A stretch of 64,000 nt of DNA, from positions 1,302,001-1,366,000 of the forward strand of contig CBDEUC010000003.1 of NCBI GenBank assembly GCA_965243105.1, in the 5' to 3' direction. Shown here one piece after another: positions 1 to 8,828 of this stretch; positions within the stretch are counted from its first letter, which is position 1; every line of letters begins with the position of its first letter. The stretch is from WLWS01 sp965243105. Its GTDB lineage: Bacteria; Pseudomonadota; Gammaproteobacteria; Eutrophobiales; Eutrophobiaceae. The position numbers and the translations under genes are program-made. The notes beneath the pieces are model-generated. The model made no database searches. It saw only the letters and a list, made by a program, of their open reading frames with translations, and had not been told where the DNA came from.

Positions 1-444
1 CGCCTGCTTCCACTTGACTGTGCCACTGGCATACATAATCTGGTATTGCAGGTAACTGGCAAGTCCTTCAGCGAACCACCGGCCACTTGTCCCAATGTAG
101 GGAAACATCAGGTGGGAAAGCTCATGGGATGCGGTCCAGTCCTTTTCAAAGGCGGACCAGGCATAGGCGGTGTTCACATAAAAGTGTACTGCCCTGCCTC
201 GTCGCTTGTCCGTATTGGCCCATGGCGTGGGCCCCCTGCCTTTTTTCATACGATGAAAATGAACGCTGTATCTATAGGGCAGTGGCCCAAACAACCTGCT
301 CATTCCCTGCTCTGCGTGCAATATCCACTCGGTTAACTTTTGTTTTTCCCTGTTGGAAAAATCATCGTGCCATCGCCAACTGGGGGTCGCAGTAGCTGAG
401 TGCGCCAGTATGAGACACGCGAAAAAAAGAAACTGTCTGAACAT
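1..444 (-). CDS. Secreted HExxH putative metalloprotease (partial, C-terminus missing)
   Basis: The window edge cuts this gene: 148 codons are visible, read from an ATG at 444 with a GAGG just upstream. The first 19 residues (MFRQFLFFACLILAHSATA) form a Sec signal peptide, so the protein should be exported. Residues 107-111 read HELSH, followed by WFAEG with Glu126. This HExxH plus downstream Glu pattern is that of gluzincin zinc peptidases (peptidase MA-like). The metal ligands are seen; protease activity is inferred from the motif. It lies 77 bp downstream of the TonB-like gene on the same strand and may be co-transcribed with it. Confidence 0.7.
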   Translation of the reverse strand, partial: MFRQFLFFACLILAHSATATPSWRWHDDFSNREKQKLTEWILHAEQGMSRLFGPLPYRYSVHFHRMKKGRGPTPWANTDKRRGRAVHFYVNTAYAWSAFEKDWTASHELSHLMFPYIGTSGRWFAEGLASYLQYQIMYASGTVKWKQA

Positions 445-521
445 ACCTCATATGACAGGCGACAGCATCATCGGTTCGTCATGGAACACCTGAAAATGCG
501 TGTACAGCGGTGTTACATGTG

Positions 522-1145
522 TCACTCGTCCAGGCGAAAGGTGTACTTCTTTTGCATTCCCATCACTTCGACCGGTGAACCATCCACAACCCTTGGTTTA
601 AAGCGTGACTTACCTGCAGCGCGAATTGCCGATCGATTGAAGGTATCAGCCGGGTAGGCATCAAGCACCTTGATATCGCGGGTGGAACCACTCCTGGTGA
701 CGGTGAACTCCACGAGAACGTAACCTTCAATACCCTTCCTGATAGCCCATCGTGGATATTCAGGCTGTATCTCGACAACCGCTGCCAGCTCGGTATTGAA
801 TTGCGGCTTGAGGAAGGCACCCGGCAACTTGCCTTCGATGGTTGGCCTGTTGCGCACGGTGACTTCTATCACTTCACCCGTCTCTTCGTCCCCCGGTATC
901 ACCGGCTCCGGTGGCGGATCAACAAGCTCATCAGGTGGCTCAATTTTTTCAAACGCTGGATCCGGCGGTGGCGGCCTGGAAAAAATGAACTCGGGAAGCG
1001 GGATCAACTTCCTTTTTTCAATAATCACCGGACCATCACCGCCAATAAGGGATTTCATGAACGCGAGAATAATGAAAGTCATTAACAGGCTCGTAGCAGA
1101 CGCGAGACTCATTCGAAGACCTGTGGACATGTGCAGTGAGCTCAT
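522..1145 (-). CDS. TonB-family energy transducer
   Basis: A 207-residue protein with the classic TonB layout: one N-terminal membrane anchor (about residues 12-33), a proline-rich periplasmic stretch (about 47-85, with runs such as RPPPPDP and DPPPEP), and a C-terminal TonB domain (about 115-207) with YPRWAIRKGIEGYV and the closing YTFRL strand. TonB proteins pass energy from the inner membrane to outer-membrane receptors. A strong Shine-Dalgarno (GGAGGA, spacer TTCCC) fixes the ATG at 1145. No exbB or exbD is adjacent, so this may be an accessory TonB. The TonB-dependent receptor in this window lies 43 kb away, and no specific pairing can be claimed. Confidence 0.88.
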   Translation of the reverse strand: MSSLHMSTGLRMSLASATSLLMTFIILAFMKSLIGGDGPVIIEKRKLIPLPEFIFSRPPPPDPAFEKIEPPDELVDPPPEPVIPGDEETGEVIEVTVRNRPTIEGKLPGAFLKPQFNTELAAVVEIQPEYPRWAIRKGIEGYVLVEFTVTRSGSTRDIKVLDAYPADTFNRSAIRAAGKSRFKPRVVDGSPVEVMGMQKKYTFRLDE

Positions 1146-1227
1146 GGGAATTCCTCCATGCTTGAAATGAATTTAAAACATCCAGTTTGAAGACTAGTAG
1201 AGGAACTCAATAAAAACCGTATACATC

Positions 1228-1244
1228 CCGGGAATTATTCCCGG
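1228..1244. other. Short perfect hairpin between tonB-like gene and oxygenase gene
   Basis: CCGGGAA-TTA-TTCCCGG forms a 7-bp perfect stem with a 3-nt loop. On the minus strand it follows the oxygenase gene, and a T-rich stretch starts about 11 nt later. It could be a weak terminator or RNA end-stabiliser; the T tract is too distant for a confident terminator call. Confidence 0.4.
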
Positions 1245-1286
1245 CCATGGTGGGAAAGCGGAACAAGTTTACAGGTACTTGATGAA

Positions 1287-2111
1287 CTACGAAAAAAAGA
1301 CGAAGTTACGTACTTCTATGCTCTCGCGAGGCTCAAAGTTGTTGCTTTCATCGGGAAAATGGAACGCGGTGTGTATACAATTCTTTGCGATTGCAGCGGG
1401 ATTTGAATCAAAGGTCTTGATCAGGAGCGCCTCGCCAGACTGCATTGCATCGAAGTAGTACCAGCGATGTGCCGGGTTATAGTAGGCCATGGTAAGTTCT
1501 CCCGTGCGCTCCTTTGCAACGCGTACGACATCAACCAGCTCTTCTTTTTTCACTGACTGGGCATCACACACCGCCAGTGGTGTGCTTTTTACCGGGTTAC
1601 GAATAGTGCGCCAGAAGTTAACGATTTGAAAATGCTGTTTAAGGAGATTCTTCGCTTCTTCGGGTGGAAAAAGATCTCGTACCCTCTGCGGGCCGGATTT
1701 GGCGGTGTAATCATTATGGACTACCGTGCTCGGCTCCCTGCTATTCCTGTCTCCGCGGACACCTGCATTATCAGAGCGCAGGGTGAAATCAAATGCCACT
1801 ACCCTTGTCGCACCGGTCTCGCGGGCAATATATGACTCCACCCGGGGAAGAAAACTCTCCTTCACCGACTCTTCGTCGTACAGGTCTACTTGATCAATCT
1901 GCGCTTGCACCAGCCTGAAGCCCTCACGGTCGAGACTGAATTCCCTGCCTGGTTCAGTCCGGCCATTTGTGATGGCGACCCTGCGGGTTTCAAAATTACC
2001 ATCCAGGTTTAGCTGGGCTTCGCTGCCTCCGCGGGATGCGTAGTAAACGGGTTTTTCCTCGCCTGGAGCAAGGTACTTGATCTCGGCTTCAACACTGTCC
2101 ATGGCTTTCAT
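1287..2111 (-). CDS. CmcJ/NvfI-family putative 2-oxoglutarate/iron oxygenase
   Basis: A 274-residue protein resembling the CmcJ (7-alpha-cephem-methoxylase P8 chain)/NvfI family. Visible hallmarks are VHNDY (His132, Asp134), FQIVNFWRTI, the PLAVCDA segment, YYNPAHRWYYF, LIKTFDS, HTAFHFPDE (His247) and PRESIEVR near the end. His132, Asp134 and His247 are candidate iron ligands by analogy with HxD...H dioxygenases. Family members hydroxylate or desaturate small molecules, often in secondary metabolism; the substrate here cannot be read. The start ATG at 2111 lacks a clear Shine-Dalgarno. It stands alone, with no biosynthetic cluster around it. Confidence 0.8.
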   Translation of the reverse strand: MKAMDSVEAEIKYLAPGEEKPVYYASRGGSEAQLNLDGNFETRRVAITNGRTEPGREFSLDREGFRLVQAQIDQVDLYDEESVKESFLPRVESYIARETGATRVVAFDFTLRSDNAGVRGDRNSREPSTVVHNDYTAKSGPQRVRDLFPPEEAKNLLKQHFQIVNFWRTIRNPVKSTPLAVCDAQSVKKEELVDVVRVAKERTGELTMAYYNPAHRWYYFDAMQSGEALLIKTFDSNPAAIAKNCIHTAFHFPDESNNFEPRESIEVRNFVFFS

Positions 2112-2273
2112 TTTACACGTTTAATCAACTCTACGTCTTTCATGGAATAGTGTATTGGTAGCAAAAAGAAGAAGGTAAAAAGAGTATTACAGGGCGAGAA
2201 CAGGTGCTGGATTACAAACCTGCGTAATTAAGCGCCACTCGGATAGAAAGGTAATTAGCCGCTGCCCGGGCGC

Positions 2274-3995
2274 TCAGCCTGCTGCCTTGACCATCTCCTG
2301 CTGCTGGTGCTGCATGTAGCGCGTGATTTCTTCTGCGGGGATTGGCTTGCTGAAGTGGTAGCCCTGTGCCTCGTTACAGCCGTTTTTAAACAGGAACCTT
2401 GCCTGCTCACCGGTTTCAACACCTTCAGCTACTACGTTCATGTTAAGGCTTCTACCAAGTGCAATAATGGCACAGGTTATCGCGGCCTCATCCGTGCCCT
2501 CGGTAATTTCCTGCACAAAGGACCGATCGATCTTGAGGGTGTCGATCATGAAACGCCTGAGGTAGTTAAGTGAAGAGTAGCCAGTACCAAAGTCATCAAT
2601 GGAAACCCTGATATTTCGCTCTTTTAGCTGTTTCATCGCAAGGCTGGTCTGCCTGGTTTGCTCCATGATGGCACTTTCCGTGATTTCAATCTCCAGGCAG
2701 GATGGCTCGAGTTGGAATTCCTGCAGGACCGTGTCGATGTAGGGAACGAAACCAGGGTTTCTGAACTGACGTGCCGAGATGTTGACTGCTACTGGCAGGG
2801 TCACCTTGTACTTATCCTGCCATTCCGCGATTTGCTTACAGGCAGTTTTAATCACCCAGTTACCGATACTTTCGATCATGCCAATTTCTTCAGCCAGGGG
2901 AATAAACTCCCCCGGTGGCAAAATACCGAGCTCCGGATGCCGCCAGCGAATGAGTGCCTCGGTGCCGATCATGCGCTGACTGGCAAGATCAATCTTGGGC
3001 TGGTAATAAAGAACAAACTCCTCATGCTCAAGTGAACGTCGTAGCTTGGATTCAAGGTCGAGCCTTGCGATGGATCGCGTGTTCATATCCGCGGTATAAA
3101 ACTGGAAGCCATTCCTGCCGGTATCTTTTGCGCGGTACATCGCCGTGTCAGCATTTTTCAGCAGGCTGCCTGCGTCGCTACTGTCCTGGGGATACATGGT
3201 GATACCGATACTCGGTGTAACAAAGATCTCCATGCCATCTATTTCGAAAGGATCCGTCATCTGAGCCAGCAGTTTTGTCGCAATCTGGCTGACAACCTCT
3301 TCCTTTTTTATTTCTTCGAGGATGATAGTAAATTCATCACCACCCAGCCTCGCAATCGTATCCCCTTCCCTGACCACACCAGACAGTCTCTTTGACACTT
3401 CTATTAGCAGGCGGTCGCCCGCATCATGGCCGAGGGTATCATTAACATTCTTGAAGCGATCCAGGTCAATAAACATCAGGGCCACATAGGTATTGTTTCG
3501 GTCAGCGCGAATCAGTGAGCGAGCCAGTCGTTCCTTGAAAAGCACCCGATTAGCAAGACCAGTCAGGGCATCATACTGCGCGAGATAACTCAGGCCCTTC
3601 TCCACCTTCTTGCGTTCGATGGAATAGTCGATTGCACGGCCTATAAGATGACCATCACCCTGGCCCTTGACCAGGTAGTCCTGTGCGCCCTGCTGCACCG
3701 CCTGCACGGCAACCTGCTGGTTATCATTCCCCGTCATCACGATAATCGGAGCCCTGTCCTCAACATCCTGCAGCCTGCCGATGATCTGCAGGCCATCGGA
3801 ATCCGGTAAAGACAGGTCGGAAATCACCACGTCGTAATAGTTATTCTTGAGCTGGTTGAGACCTTCGGCCAGGGTCATGGCAGATTCAATACGGTATTCG
3901 TCTGGCCTGACTGACAACAACAGTTCGCTGATCAGAGCCACGTCACCGGGATTATCTTCGATGAGGAGCAGGGTTTTAGCCACGGCGAGGTCCAC
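2274..3995 (-). CDS. Response regulator with GGDEF and EAL domains (c-di-GMP turnover)
   Basis: A 573-residue soluble protein with three domains. A receiver domain spans residues 8-125 (acidic pocket IEDN, phosphoacceptor Asp60, conserved Lys110). A GGDEF domain spans about 140-300, with GGDEF at 218-222 and an RxxD inhibitory site at 209-212. An EAL domain spans about 315-565, with EAL at 346-348 and DDFGTGYSSL. All catalytic signatures are intact, so both synthesis and hydrolysis of c-di-GMP are possible, gated by phosphorylation. The cognate kinase is not in the window. The gene is monocistronic, with a 274-bp gap before the next gene. Confidence 0.93.
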   Translation of the reverse strand: MDLAVAKTLLLIEDNPGDVALISELLLSVRPDEYRIESAMTLAEGLNQLKNNYYDVVISDLSLPDSDGLQIIGRLQDVEDRAPIIVMTGNDNQQVAVQAVQQGAQDYLVKGQGDGHLIGRAIDYSIERKKVEKGLSYLAQYDALTGLANRVLFKERLARSLIRADRNNTYVALMFIDLDRFKNVNDTLGHDAGDRLLIEVSKRLSGVVREGDTIARLGGDEFTIILEEIKKEEVVSQIATKLLAQMTDPFEIDGMEIFVTPSIGITMYPQDSSDAGSLLKNADTAMYRAKDTGRNGFQFYTADMNTRSIARLDLESKLRRSLEHEEFVLYYQPKIDLASQRMIGTEALIRWRHPELGILPPGEFIPLAEEIGMIESIGNWVIKTACKQIAEWQDKYKVTLPVAVNISARQFRNPGFVPYIDTVLQEFQLEPSCLEIEITESAIMEQTRQTSLAMKQLKERNIRVSIDDFGTGYSSLNYLRRFMIDTLKIDRSFVQEITEGTDEAAITCAIIALGRSLNMNVVAEGVETGEQARFLFKNGCNEAQGYHFSKPIPAEEITRYMQHQQQEMVKAAG

Positions 3996-4168
3996 CTGCG
4001 AGACCCTGCCGGACTAAATGCATCCCGTCAGAATTCGGTGTACATTCCTGTTGTGTCATATTTTTGTTATTCCCCTTAATTCCTTTTAAAGTACTTCAGC
4101 AGCGGTTTACCGCCTCTAGTAGCGGCATCTACCTGATTAACTTTAGAAAATTCCCAAAAATGGGCCAA

Positions 4169-4192
4169 TACCCGGGTGATTCTTCCCGGGTA
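4169..4192. other. Stem-loop downstream of yghU-like gene
   Basis: TACCCGGG-TGATTCTT-CCCGGGTA is a perfect 8-bp stem with an 8-nt loop. It lies 78 bp beyond the stop of the GST gene in its direction of transcription and upstream of the REC-GGDEF-EAL gene. On the minus strand it is followed by ATTGGCCCATTTTTGGG, with no immediate T tract. It may act as a terminator or processing site. Little else is visible in the 274-bp gap (3996-4269) apart from a small GCGGT-TT-ACCGC palindrome near 4102. Confidence 0.45.
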
Positions 4193-4269
4193 ACAGGAAT
4201 ACAATGCTAAAACCGTGCCAGCTTTGGGGTTATTTCCGGCAGGTGGGCTCTTGAGTCAGTGAAGGCTGG

Positions 4270-5121
4270 CTAGAACAGGCGGTCAAGATCAGCCGCATCG
4301 TGACGTTCACGCAGCTGCTCGGACTCATCGCCCCAGGTACGATTAACCAGGCGTCCCCTTTGAACACCCTTGCGTGACTGTACCTCCTCGGTCCAGCGAC
4401 GCAGGTTACGGTAGGACTCCACATCCAGGAATTCGCCGGCATCGTAAATCTTGCCGAGACAAAGAACGCCATACCAGGGCCAGATAGCCATATCAGCAAT
4501 GGTGTACTGGTCGCCACAGAAGAACTGGTTCTCCGCCAGGTGGCGGTCAAGCACATCCATCTGTCGCTTTACTTCCATGGTAAAACGATTGATCGGGTAC
4601 TCGAATTTCTCGGGTGCGTACGCATAAAAATGACCAAAACCCCCACCAAGGTAAGGCGCGCTTCCCATTTGCCAGAAAAGCCAGGACAAACAGGCCGCTC
4701 TCTGGGCTTGTTCATGGGGAAGAAAGCTTTCGAACTTTTCTGCGAGATAAACCAGTATCGCCCCGGATTCAAACACCCGCTGTGGAGTGTCACCACTCCT
4801 GTCCTCGAGAGCTGGTATTTTTGAATTTGGATTGATCCCCACGAAACCACTTGAGAACTGGTCTCCCTCGTTGATATCAATATGCCAGGCATCATATTCC
4901 GCGCCGTCGATACCAAGAGCCAACAGCTCTTCAAGCATTATCGTCACCTTGACGCCGTTTGGCGTGGCCAGTGAGTACAGTTGCAGGGGGTGCTTGCCCA
5001 GCGGTAGTTCCTTGTCGTGGGTTGAACCGGCGATGGGTCGATTAATATTTGCAAACTTTCCACCGCTTGGCTCATCCCAGGTCCAGACCCGGGGTGGCTC
5101 ATAACCTTTTTTATCACTCAT
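4270..5121 (-). CDS. yghU: Glutathione S-transferase family, YghU-type disulfide-bond oxidoreductase
   Basis: A 283-residue protein matching the YghU/YfcG type of bacterial GST (nu class). The thioredoxin-like half starts near residue 45, with YSLATPNGVKVTIMLEE, where Thr53-Pro-Asn55 replaces a catalytic Cys/Ser/Tyr as in YghU. NPNSKIPALED and ESGAILVYLAEK form the glutathione pocket. The C-terminal helical half contains FFCGDQYTIADMAIWPWYG. Family members reduce organic hydroperoxides and disulfides in the cytoplasm using glutathione. The N-terminal extension (YEPPRVWTWDEPSGGKFANINRP) is typical of YghU. It appears to be a single-gene unit. Confidence 0.92.
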   Translation of the reverse strand: MSDKKGYEPPRVWTWDEPSGGKFANINRPIAGSTHDKELPLGKHPLQLYSLATPNGVKVTIMLEELLALGIDGAEYDAWHIDINEGDQFSSGFVGINPNSKIPALEDRSGDTPQRVFESGAILVYLAEKFESFLPHEQAQRAACLSWLFWQMGSAPYLGGGFGHFYAYAPEKFEYPINRFTMEVKRQMDVLDRHLAENQFFCGDQYTIADMAIWPWYGVLCLGKIYDAGEFLDVESYRNLRRWTEEVQSRKGVQRGRLVNRTWGDESEQLRERHDAADLDRLF

Positions 5122-5250
5122 TTATTCTATTCCAGCCTTGTTGGGAGAACTTACTTTAATAAATTCGATGGGCGCTAACAAATATCCTGGAAGAATTATC
5201 GTGTAATATTTGCAACCAGCTCCCAATAATTAGCTTACAGCTTGCAGATT

Positions 5251-5664
5251 ATGATGAATATTGATCATGTTGTGCTCTGGGTCTACGACCCCCTTGGCTC
5301 TTTAAATTTTTACTGTAATGTGCTTGGAATGGCGGCAGTACGGAAAGAGGAATACGAGGCCGGCAAGGCCCCCTTTCCCAGTGTTCGTATCAACGATGAC
5401 TGTATTCTTGATCTCATGGCTACCAGCATGCTGGACCCGGCACGGAAAATGACAGGAGGTAAGGCCGGAGGACAGGCGCTAAATCACCTTTGCTTAAATC
5501 TTGAGAGGGCTGATTACGAAAAGATGACACGAAGACTTGCCGAAGCTGGAATTGAAATGACTCCCGGACCACAAAGCTCTTTCGGAGCACAGGGCTACAC
5601 ACCACATTCTTTTTACTTTAACGACCCTGACAATAACATCATCGAATTACGGTATTACGGGTAA
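5251..5664 (+). CDS. VOC (glyoxalase/bleomycin-resistance fold) family protein
   Basis: About 137 residues forming one vicinal-oxygen-chelate domain: IDHVVLWVYDPLGSLNFYCNVLGM at the start, ALNHLCLNL in the middle and HSFYFNDPDNNIIELRYYG at the end. His and Glu residues at strand positions expected for a metal site are visible (IDHVV, LNHLC, NIIELR). Family roles range from glyoxalase to ring-cleaving dioxygenase and antibiotic binding; the substrate is not readable. I chose the ATG at 5251 over an upstream in-frame TTG at 5242 because the domain begins right after it. The divergent gene on the left is the YghU-type GST, a common neighbour type for detoxification, but that link is inference. 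Confidence 0.85.
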   Translation: MMNIDHVVLWVYDPLGSLNFYCNVLGMAAVRKEEYEAGKAPFPSVRINDDCILDLMATSMLDPARKMTGGKAGGQALNHLCLNLERADYEKMTRRLAEAGIEMTPGPQSSFGAQGYTPHSFYFNDPDNNIIELRYYG

Positions 5665-5800
5665 AAAGAAGGCCAGGAATCTTAAAAAGTCACGTCCTCG
5701 AATGCGGGACAAAATTGCATACATCACCTTGGCATGAATACATTATCGGTGCTAATGTTCGCGCCTTAGCTACCACGGGCCTCAAGCGGGGGAATAGTAA

Positions 5801-6715
5801 ATGGCACAGGGTACCCACGACCACCAGCAGGATCCGCGCAACGCGAAAATCCTGATCAATATCAATGGCGAATTGCTCGCCCGGGAAGACGCAAAAATTT
5901 CAGTTTTTGATTCCGGCTATGTGCTGGGAGATGGCGTCTGGGAAGGCATCAGGCTACACAGGGGCAAATTGCTGTTTCTTGATACGCATCTTGACCGGCT
6001 ATATGAAGGTGCAAAGACCCTGGATATTGAAATGCCACTTGGCAAGGAGCAGCTGGGTGAAAGGATTTACGAAACCTGCAGGGCTAATGACATGGAGAGC
6101 GGTGTTCATATTCGACTGATGGTGACAAGGGGAATAAAGTCCACCCCCTACCAGGACCCGAGGATGACTATCACCCCGGCTACCATTGTCATCATTGCTG
6201 AACACAAGGAAGCCAGCGAGGAAACTTTAACAAACGGCATTAGGCTATTCACCGTGCATGTGCGACGAGGCTACCCGGATGTCCAGGATCCAAAATTAAA
6301 TAGTCATTCCAAGTTAAATTGTATTACCGCCTGTATACAGGCCACGAAGGCAGGTGCCGACGAAGCCCTTATGCTGGATCCCCATGGCTTTGTTGCAACC
6401 TGTAATTCCACCCATTTCTTTATCGTACGCCGGGGCGAGGTCTGGACTTCAAGTGGTGATTACTGCCTCGGGGGGATTACACGCAGGAACATCATTGATC
6501 TCTGCAAGGAAAATGACATACCTGTTTTTGAAAAGAACTTCAGCCTGACTGATGTCTATGGCGCAGAAGAAGCTTTTGTCACTGGCACTTTCGCCGGTGT
6601 AGCCCCCGTTACGGAAATCGACGGGCGCATCCTGGGAAATGGCAAAAGAGGCGTGATGGTGGAAAGGCTTCAGCAACTTTACCTGGCCCTGATCGACGAG
6701 GAGAGTAAAGGCTAA
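5801..6715 (+). CDS. Class IV aminotransferase (branched-chain/D-amino acid type)
   Basis: A 304-residue PLP fold-type IV enzyme. FDSGYVLGDGVWEGIRLHRG near the N-terminus and HSKLNCITACIQA with the likely Schiff-base Lys171 are characteristic, as is CLGGITRRNII for phosphate binding. The position that normally holds the Glu contacting the PLP ring nitrogen (family pattern G-x-v-x-E near GFVATCNST) has Thr200 instead, which could lower or alter transaminase activity. The stop overlaps the start of the next gene by one base (TAATG), so translation of the sulfotransferase-like gene is probably coupled. Annotating it as ilvE would be too specific. Confidence 0.87.
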   Translation: MAQGTHDHQQDPRNAKILININGELLAREDAKISVFDSGYVLGDGVWEGIRLHRGKLLFLDTHLDRLYEGAKTLDIEMPLGKEQLGERIYETCRANDMESGVHIRLMVTRGIKSTPYQDPRMTITPATIVIIAEHKEASEETLTNGIRLFTVHVRRGYPDVQDPKLNSHSKLNCITACIQATKAGADEALMLDPHGFVATCNSTHFFIVRRGEVWTSSGDYCLGGITRRNIIDLCKENDIPVFEKNFSLTDVYGAEEAFVTGTFAGVAPVTEIDGRILGNGKRGVMVERLQQLYLALIDEESKG

Positions 6716-7437
6716 TGACCCGGCGTATCGCCATGTGGAGTGGCCCACGAAATATTTCCACGGCCATGATGCGTGCTTTTGAAAATCGCCCTGATACCAC
6801 TGTTGTTGATGAGCCCTTTTACGCCTGTTACCTGCTCGAAAGCGGCCTCGATCACCCCATGAGAGAAGAGGTTATAGCAAGCCAGTCGACAGACTGGAAC
6901 CAGGTCATACGGGAACTTTCTGAGCTTGAGCGTGATAGCCAGTATTTTTATCAAAAACACATGACGCATCACATACCTGGACACATGGACCTGCACTGGA
7001 CTGCCGGTATGAAACACTGTTTCCTGATTCGTCATCCCCGCTACGTGGTCAATTCCTATGTGCAGAAACGCGAATCAGTAAACAGCGCAGATATAGGGAT
7101 AGAACGCCAGTACACCCTGTACAGGCAAATATCCAGTCTCAGTGAGCAGGATATCCCCATCATAGACGCGGTAAAATTCCTTAATGATCCTGCCGGCTGC
7201 CTGCAAAGATTGTGTGCCCTGCTGGAAATTCCCTACCTTGGTGAGATGCTCAACTGGCCCAGGGGACGCCGGGAAAGTGATGGTGTCTGGGCCAGTCACT
7301 GGTATGGCAACGTAGAAAACTCGACCGGGTTCCAGGCGTGGAAGGAACCTGAGCTTGAACTGGATAAGGGACAGCAGGAACTGGTAAAGGAAAACGAGGA
7401 ATACTATGAAAGGATGCTGGAAAAAAGTATTGCCTGA
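6715..7437 (+). CDS. Sulfotransferase-like protein
   Basis: A 240-residue protein opening with RRIAMWSGPRNISTAMMRAF, which has the form of the P-loop-like 5'-phosphosulfate binding motif of PAPS-dependent sulfotransferases. FLIRHPRYVVNSYV matches the 3'-phosphate binding segment. Such enzymes transfer sulfate from PAPS to a hydroxyl or amine; the acceptor is unknown. It is translationally coupled to the class IV aminotransferase upstream, and an NCS1 permease follows 90 bp later. The pairing suggests a joint pathway around an amino or hydroxy acid, which is inference. No signal peptide is visible, so it acts in the cytoplasm. Confidence 0.8.
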   Translation: MTRRIAMWSGPRNISTAMMRAFENRPDTTVVDEPFYACYLLESGLDHPMREEVIASQSTDWNQVIRELSELERDSQYFYQKHMTHHIPGHMDLHWTAGMKHCFLIRHPRYVVNSYVQKRESVNSADIGIERQYTLYRQISSLSEQDIPIIDAVKFLNDPAGCLQRLCALLEIPYLGEMLNWPRGRRESDGVWASHWYGNVENSTGFQAWKEPELELDKGQQELVKENEEYYERMLEKSIA

Positions 7438-7526
7438 TTTCCTTGCAGGGTGATCAGTTATACACGGGTGATGGCATGGAGAAGCATGTTCCAATGCCGC
7501 CCGATCATCTTAAAACGTAAGCAAAA

Positions 7527-8813
7527 ATGACTGCGCTGGACGAACTACTGGAAGACCATTCCCGCGATGCTGTGCCACAGGAGAAAACTGTCAGCGGCCT
7601 GCGTATTGGCATGATACTCACCGGGATAACCATAACCGTCCCGGCATTCCTGGTGGGCATTGAACTGGGCCAGGGCATGGGCTTTCTCCAATCCAGTGCT
7701 GCTGCATTTACCGGTGGGCTTGTCCTGTTCCTGGTAGGCGCCCTGAGCGGAACCATAGCTGCAAGGACACACCTCTCGACCTACATGATCCTGCAATATA
7801 CCTTTGGGCGACTGGGGGGGAGAATTGTCAGTTTCATTATCGCACTTACCTCCCTTGGATGGTTCGCAGTTACCCTCGGGCTCTTTGCAGATGCCCTGGC
7901 ATCGATGCTGGCCAATTACCTGGACATTGTGCTTGAGCCAGGTACTTACCTGCTGCCCGGTGCAATCCTGATGATAGGCACAACCATATTTGGCTTTAAG
8001 GCACTGGACAAAATATCTCTTGCGATTGTGCCCCTGCTCGCGCTATTCCTTGTTTTCGTTGCGCTATACAGCCTTCGGACTTCAGGCATGGACAGCGTGC
8101 TCGCCTTCCAGGGCAATACGATAAATTTTGGCCAGGGTGTCTCGGCAGTTATTGGTGGCTACATTGTTGGCATGACCCTGTTACCGGATCTTTGCAGGTA
8201 TGCGAAAAGCATGCTCGCCGGAATCAAGGGTGCTTTTATCGGAAGCTTTATCGGCTACCCGCTGGTGCTGGTGCTTTCTGCATTGCCGAGTATCGCAACC
8301 CTGACTCACGATTACGTTGCAATACTTGCCAGCCTGGGCCTGGGTGGTTTCGGGGTAGTCATGCTAATCCTTGCTACCTGGACAACGAACGCCAATAACC
8401 TGTATTCAGGATCGTTGGCAATTTCAACTATTGTTACATCCCTGGCCAAGTGGAAAATCACCATAATCATTGGGCTTGCGGGCAGCGTACTCGCCATATC
8501 AGGATTGACGCAAAACCTCATCGGCTTCCTGTTGATACTGGGCTACCTTGTGCCACCCGTAGCCGGGGTGTATATCACCGACTATTTCCTCATCAGCGAC
8601 AACTATCGTGACAGCCCCTCAAAGACACAGAAAAATTATAAAATTGAAGCCTTCCTGTCGTGGATAATCGCAAGCTCTTTCGGCTACGCGACAACAAATG
8701 CGTATTTTGAATTCACGTCCATTCCATCGCTGGACACAATTATCGTCGCCTCTTTTTCCTTCTACTTTTTTTCCAGGGTTCCTTCATTCCTCCGCAACTT
8801 GAAAGCGGAGTGA
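7527..8813 (+). CDS. NCS1-family permease (cytosine/purine/allantoin type)
   Basis: A 428-residue integral membrane protein with about twelve hydrophobic segments. The N-terminus (SGLRIGMILTGITITVPAFLVGIELGQGMG) and LSTYMILQYTFGRLGGRIVS resemble CodB-type cytosine permeases, as does the later ATWTTNANNLYSGSLAIS. NCS1 carriers import nucleobases and related compounds with a cation. No codA deaminase is present, so cytosine itself is unproven as substrate. It lies on the plus strand behind the aminotransferase-sulfotransferase pair and converges with the Mpo1-like gene 15 bp away. Confidence 0.88.
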   Translation: MTALDELLEDHSRDAVPQEKTVSGLRIGMILTGITITVPAFLVGIELGQGMGFLQSSAAAFTGGLVLFLVGALSGTIAARTHLSTYMILQYTFGRLGGRIVSFIIALTSLGWFAVTLGLFADALASMLANYLDIVLEPGTYLLPGAILMIGTTIFGFKALDKISLAIVPLLALFLVFVALYSLRTSGMDSVLAFQGNTINFGQGVSAVIGGYIVGMTLLPDLCRYAKSMLAGIKGAFIGSFIGYPLVLVLSALPSIATLTHDYVAILASLGLGGFGVVMLILATWTTNANNLYSGSLAISTIVTSLAKWKITIIIGLAGSVLAISGLTQNLIGFLLILGYLVPPVAGVYITDYFLISDNYRDSPSKTQKNYKIEAFLSWIIASSFGYATTNAYFEFTSIPSLDTIIVASFSFYFFSRVPSFLRNLKAE

Positions 8814-8828
8814 TACGGCAGGCGTATT

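Noticed and set aside
796..1170. Plus-strand open frame opposite the tonB-like gene
   Set aside because: Gly/Ser-rich shadow of the proline-rich TonB spacer.
2108..2143. Eleven-codon frame overlapping the CmcJ-type gene start (ATGA)
   Set aside because: No ribosome site of its own and very short; probably chance.
1228..4192. Hairpins at 1228 and 4169 as members of one REP-like family
   Set aside because: Both contain CCGGG-type stems, but arms and loops differ and no further copies were noticed.
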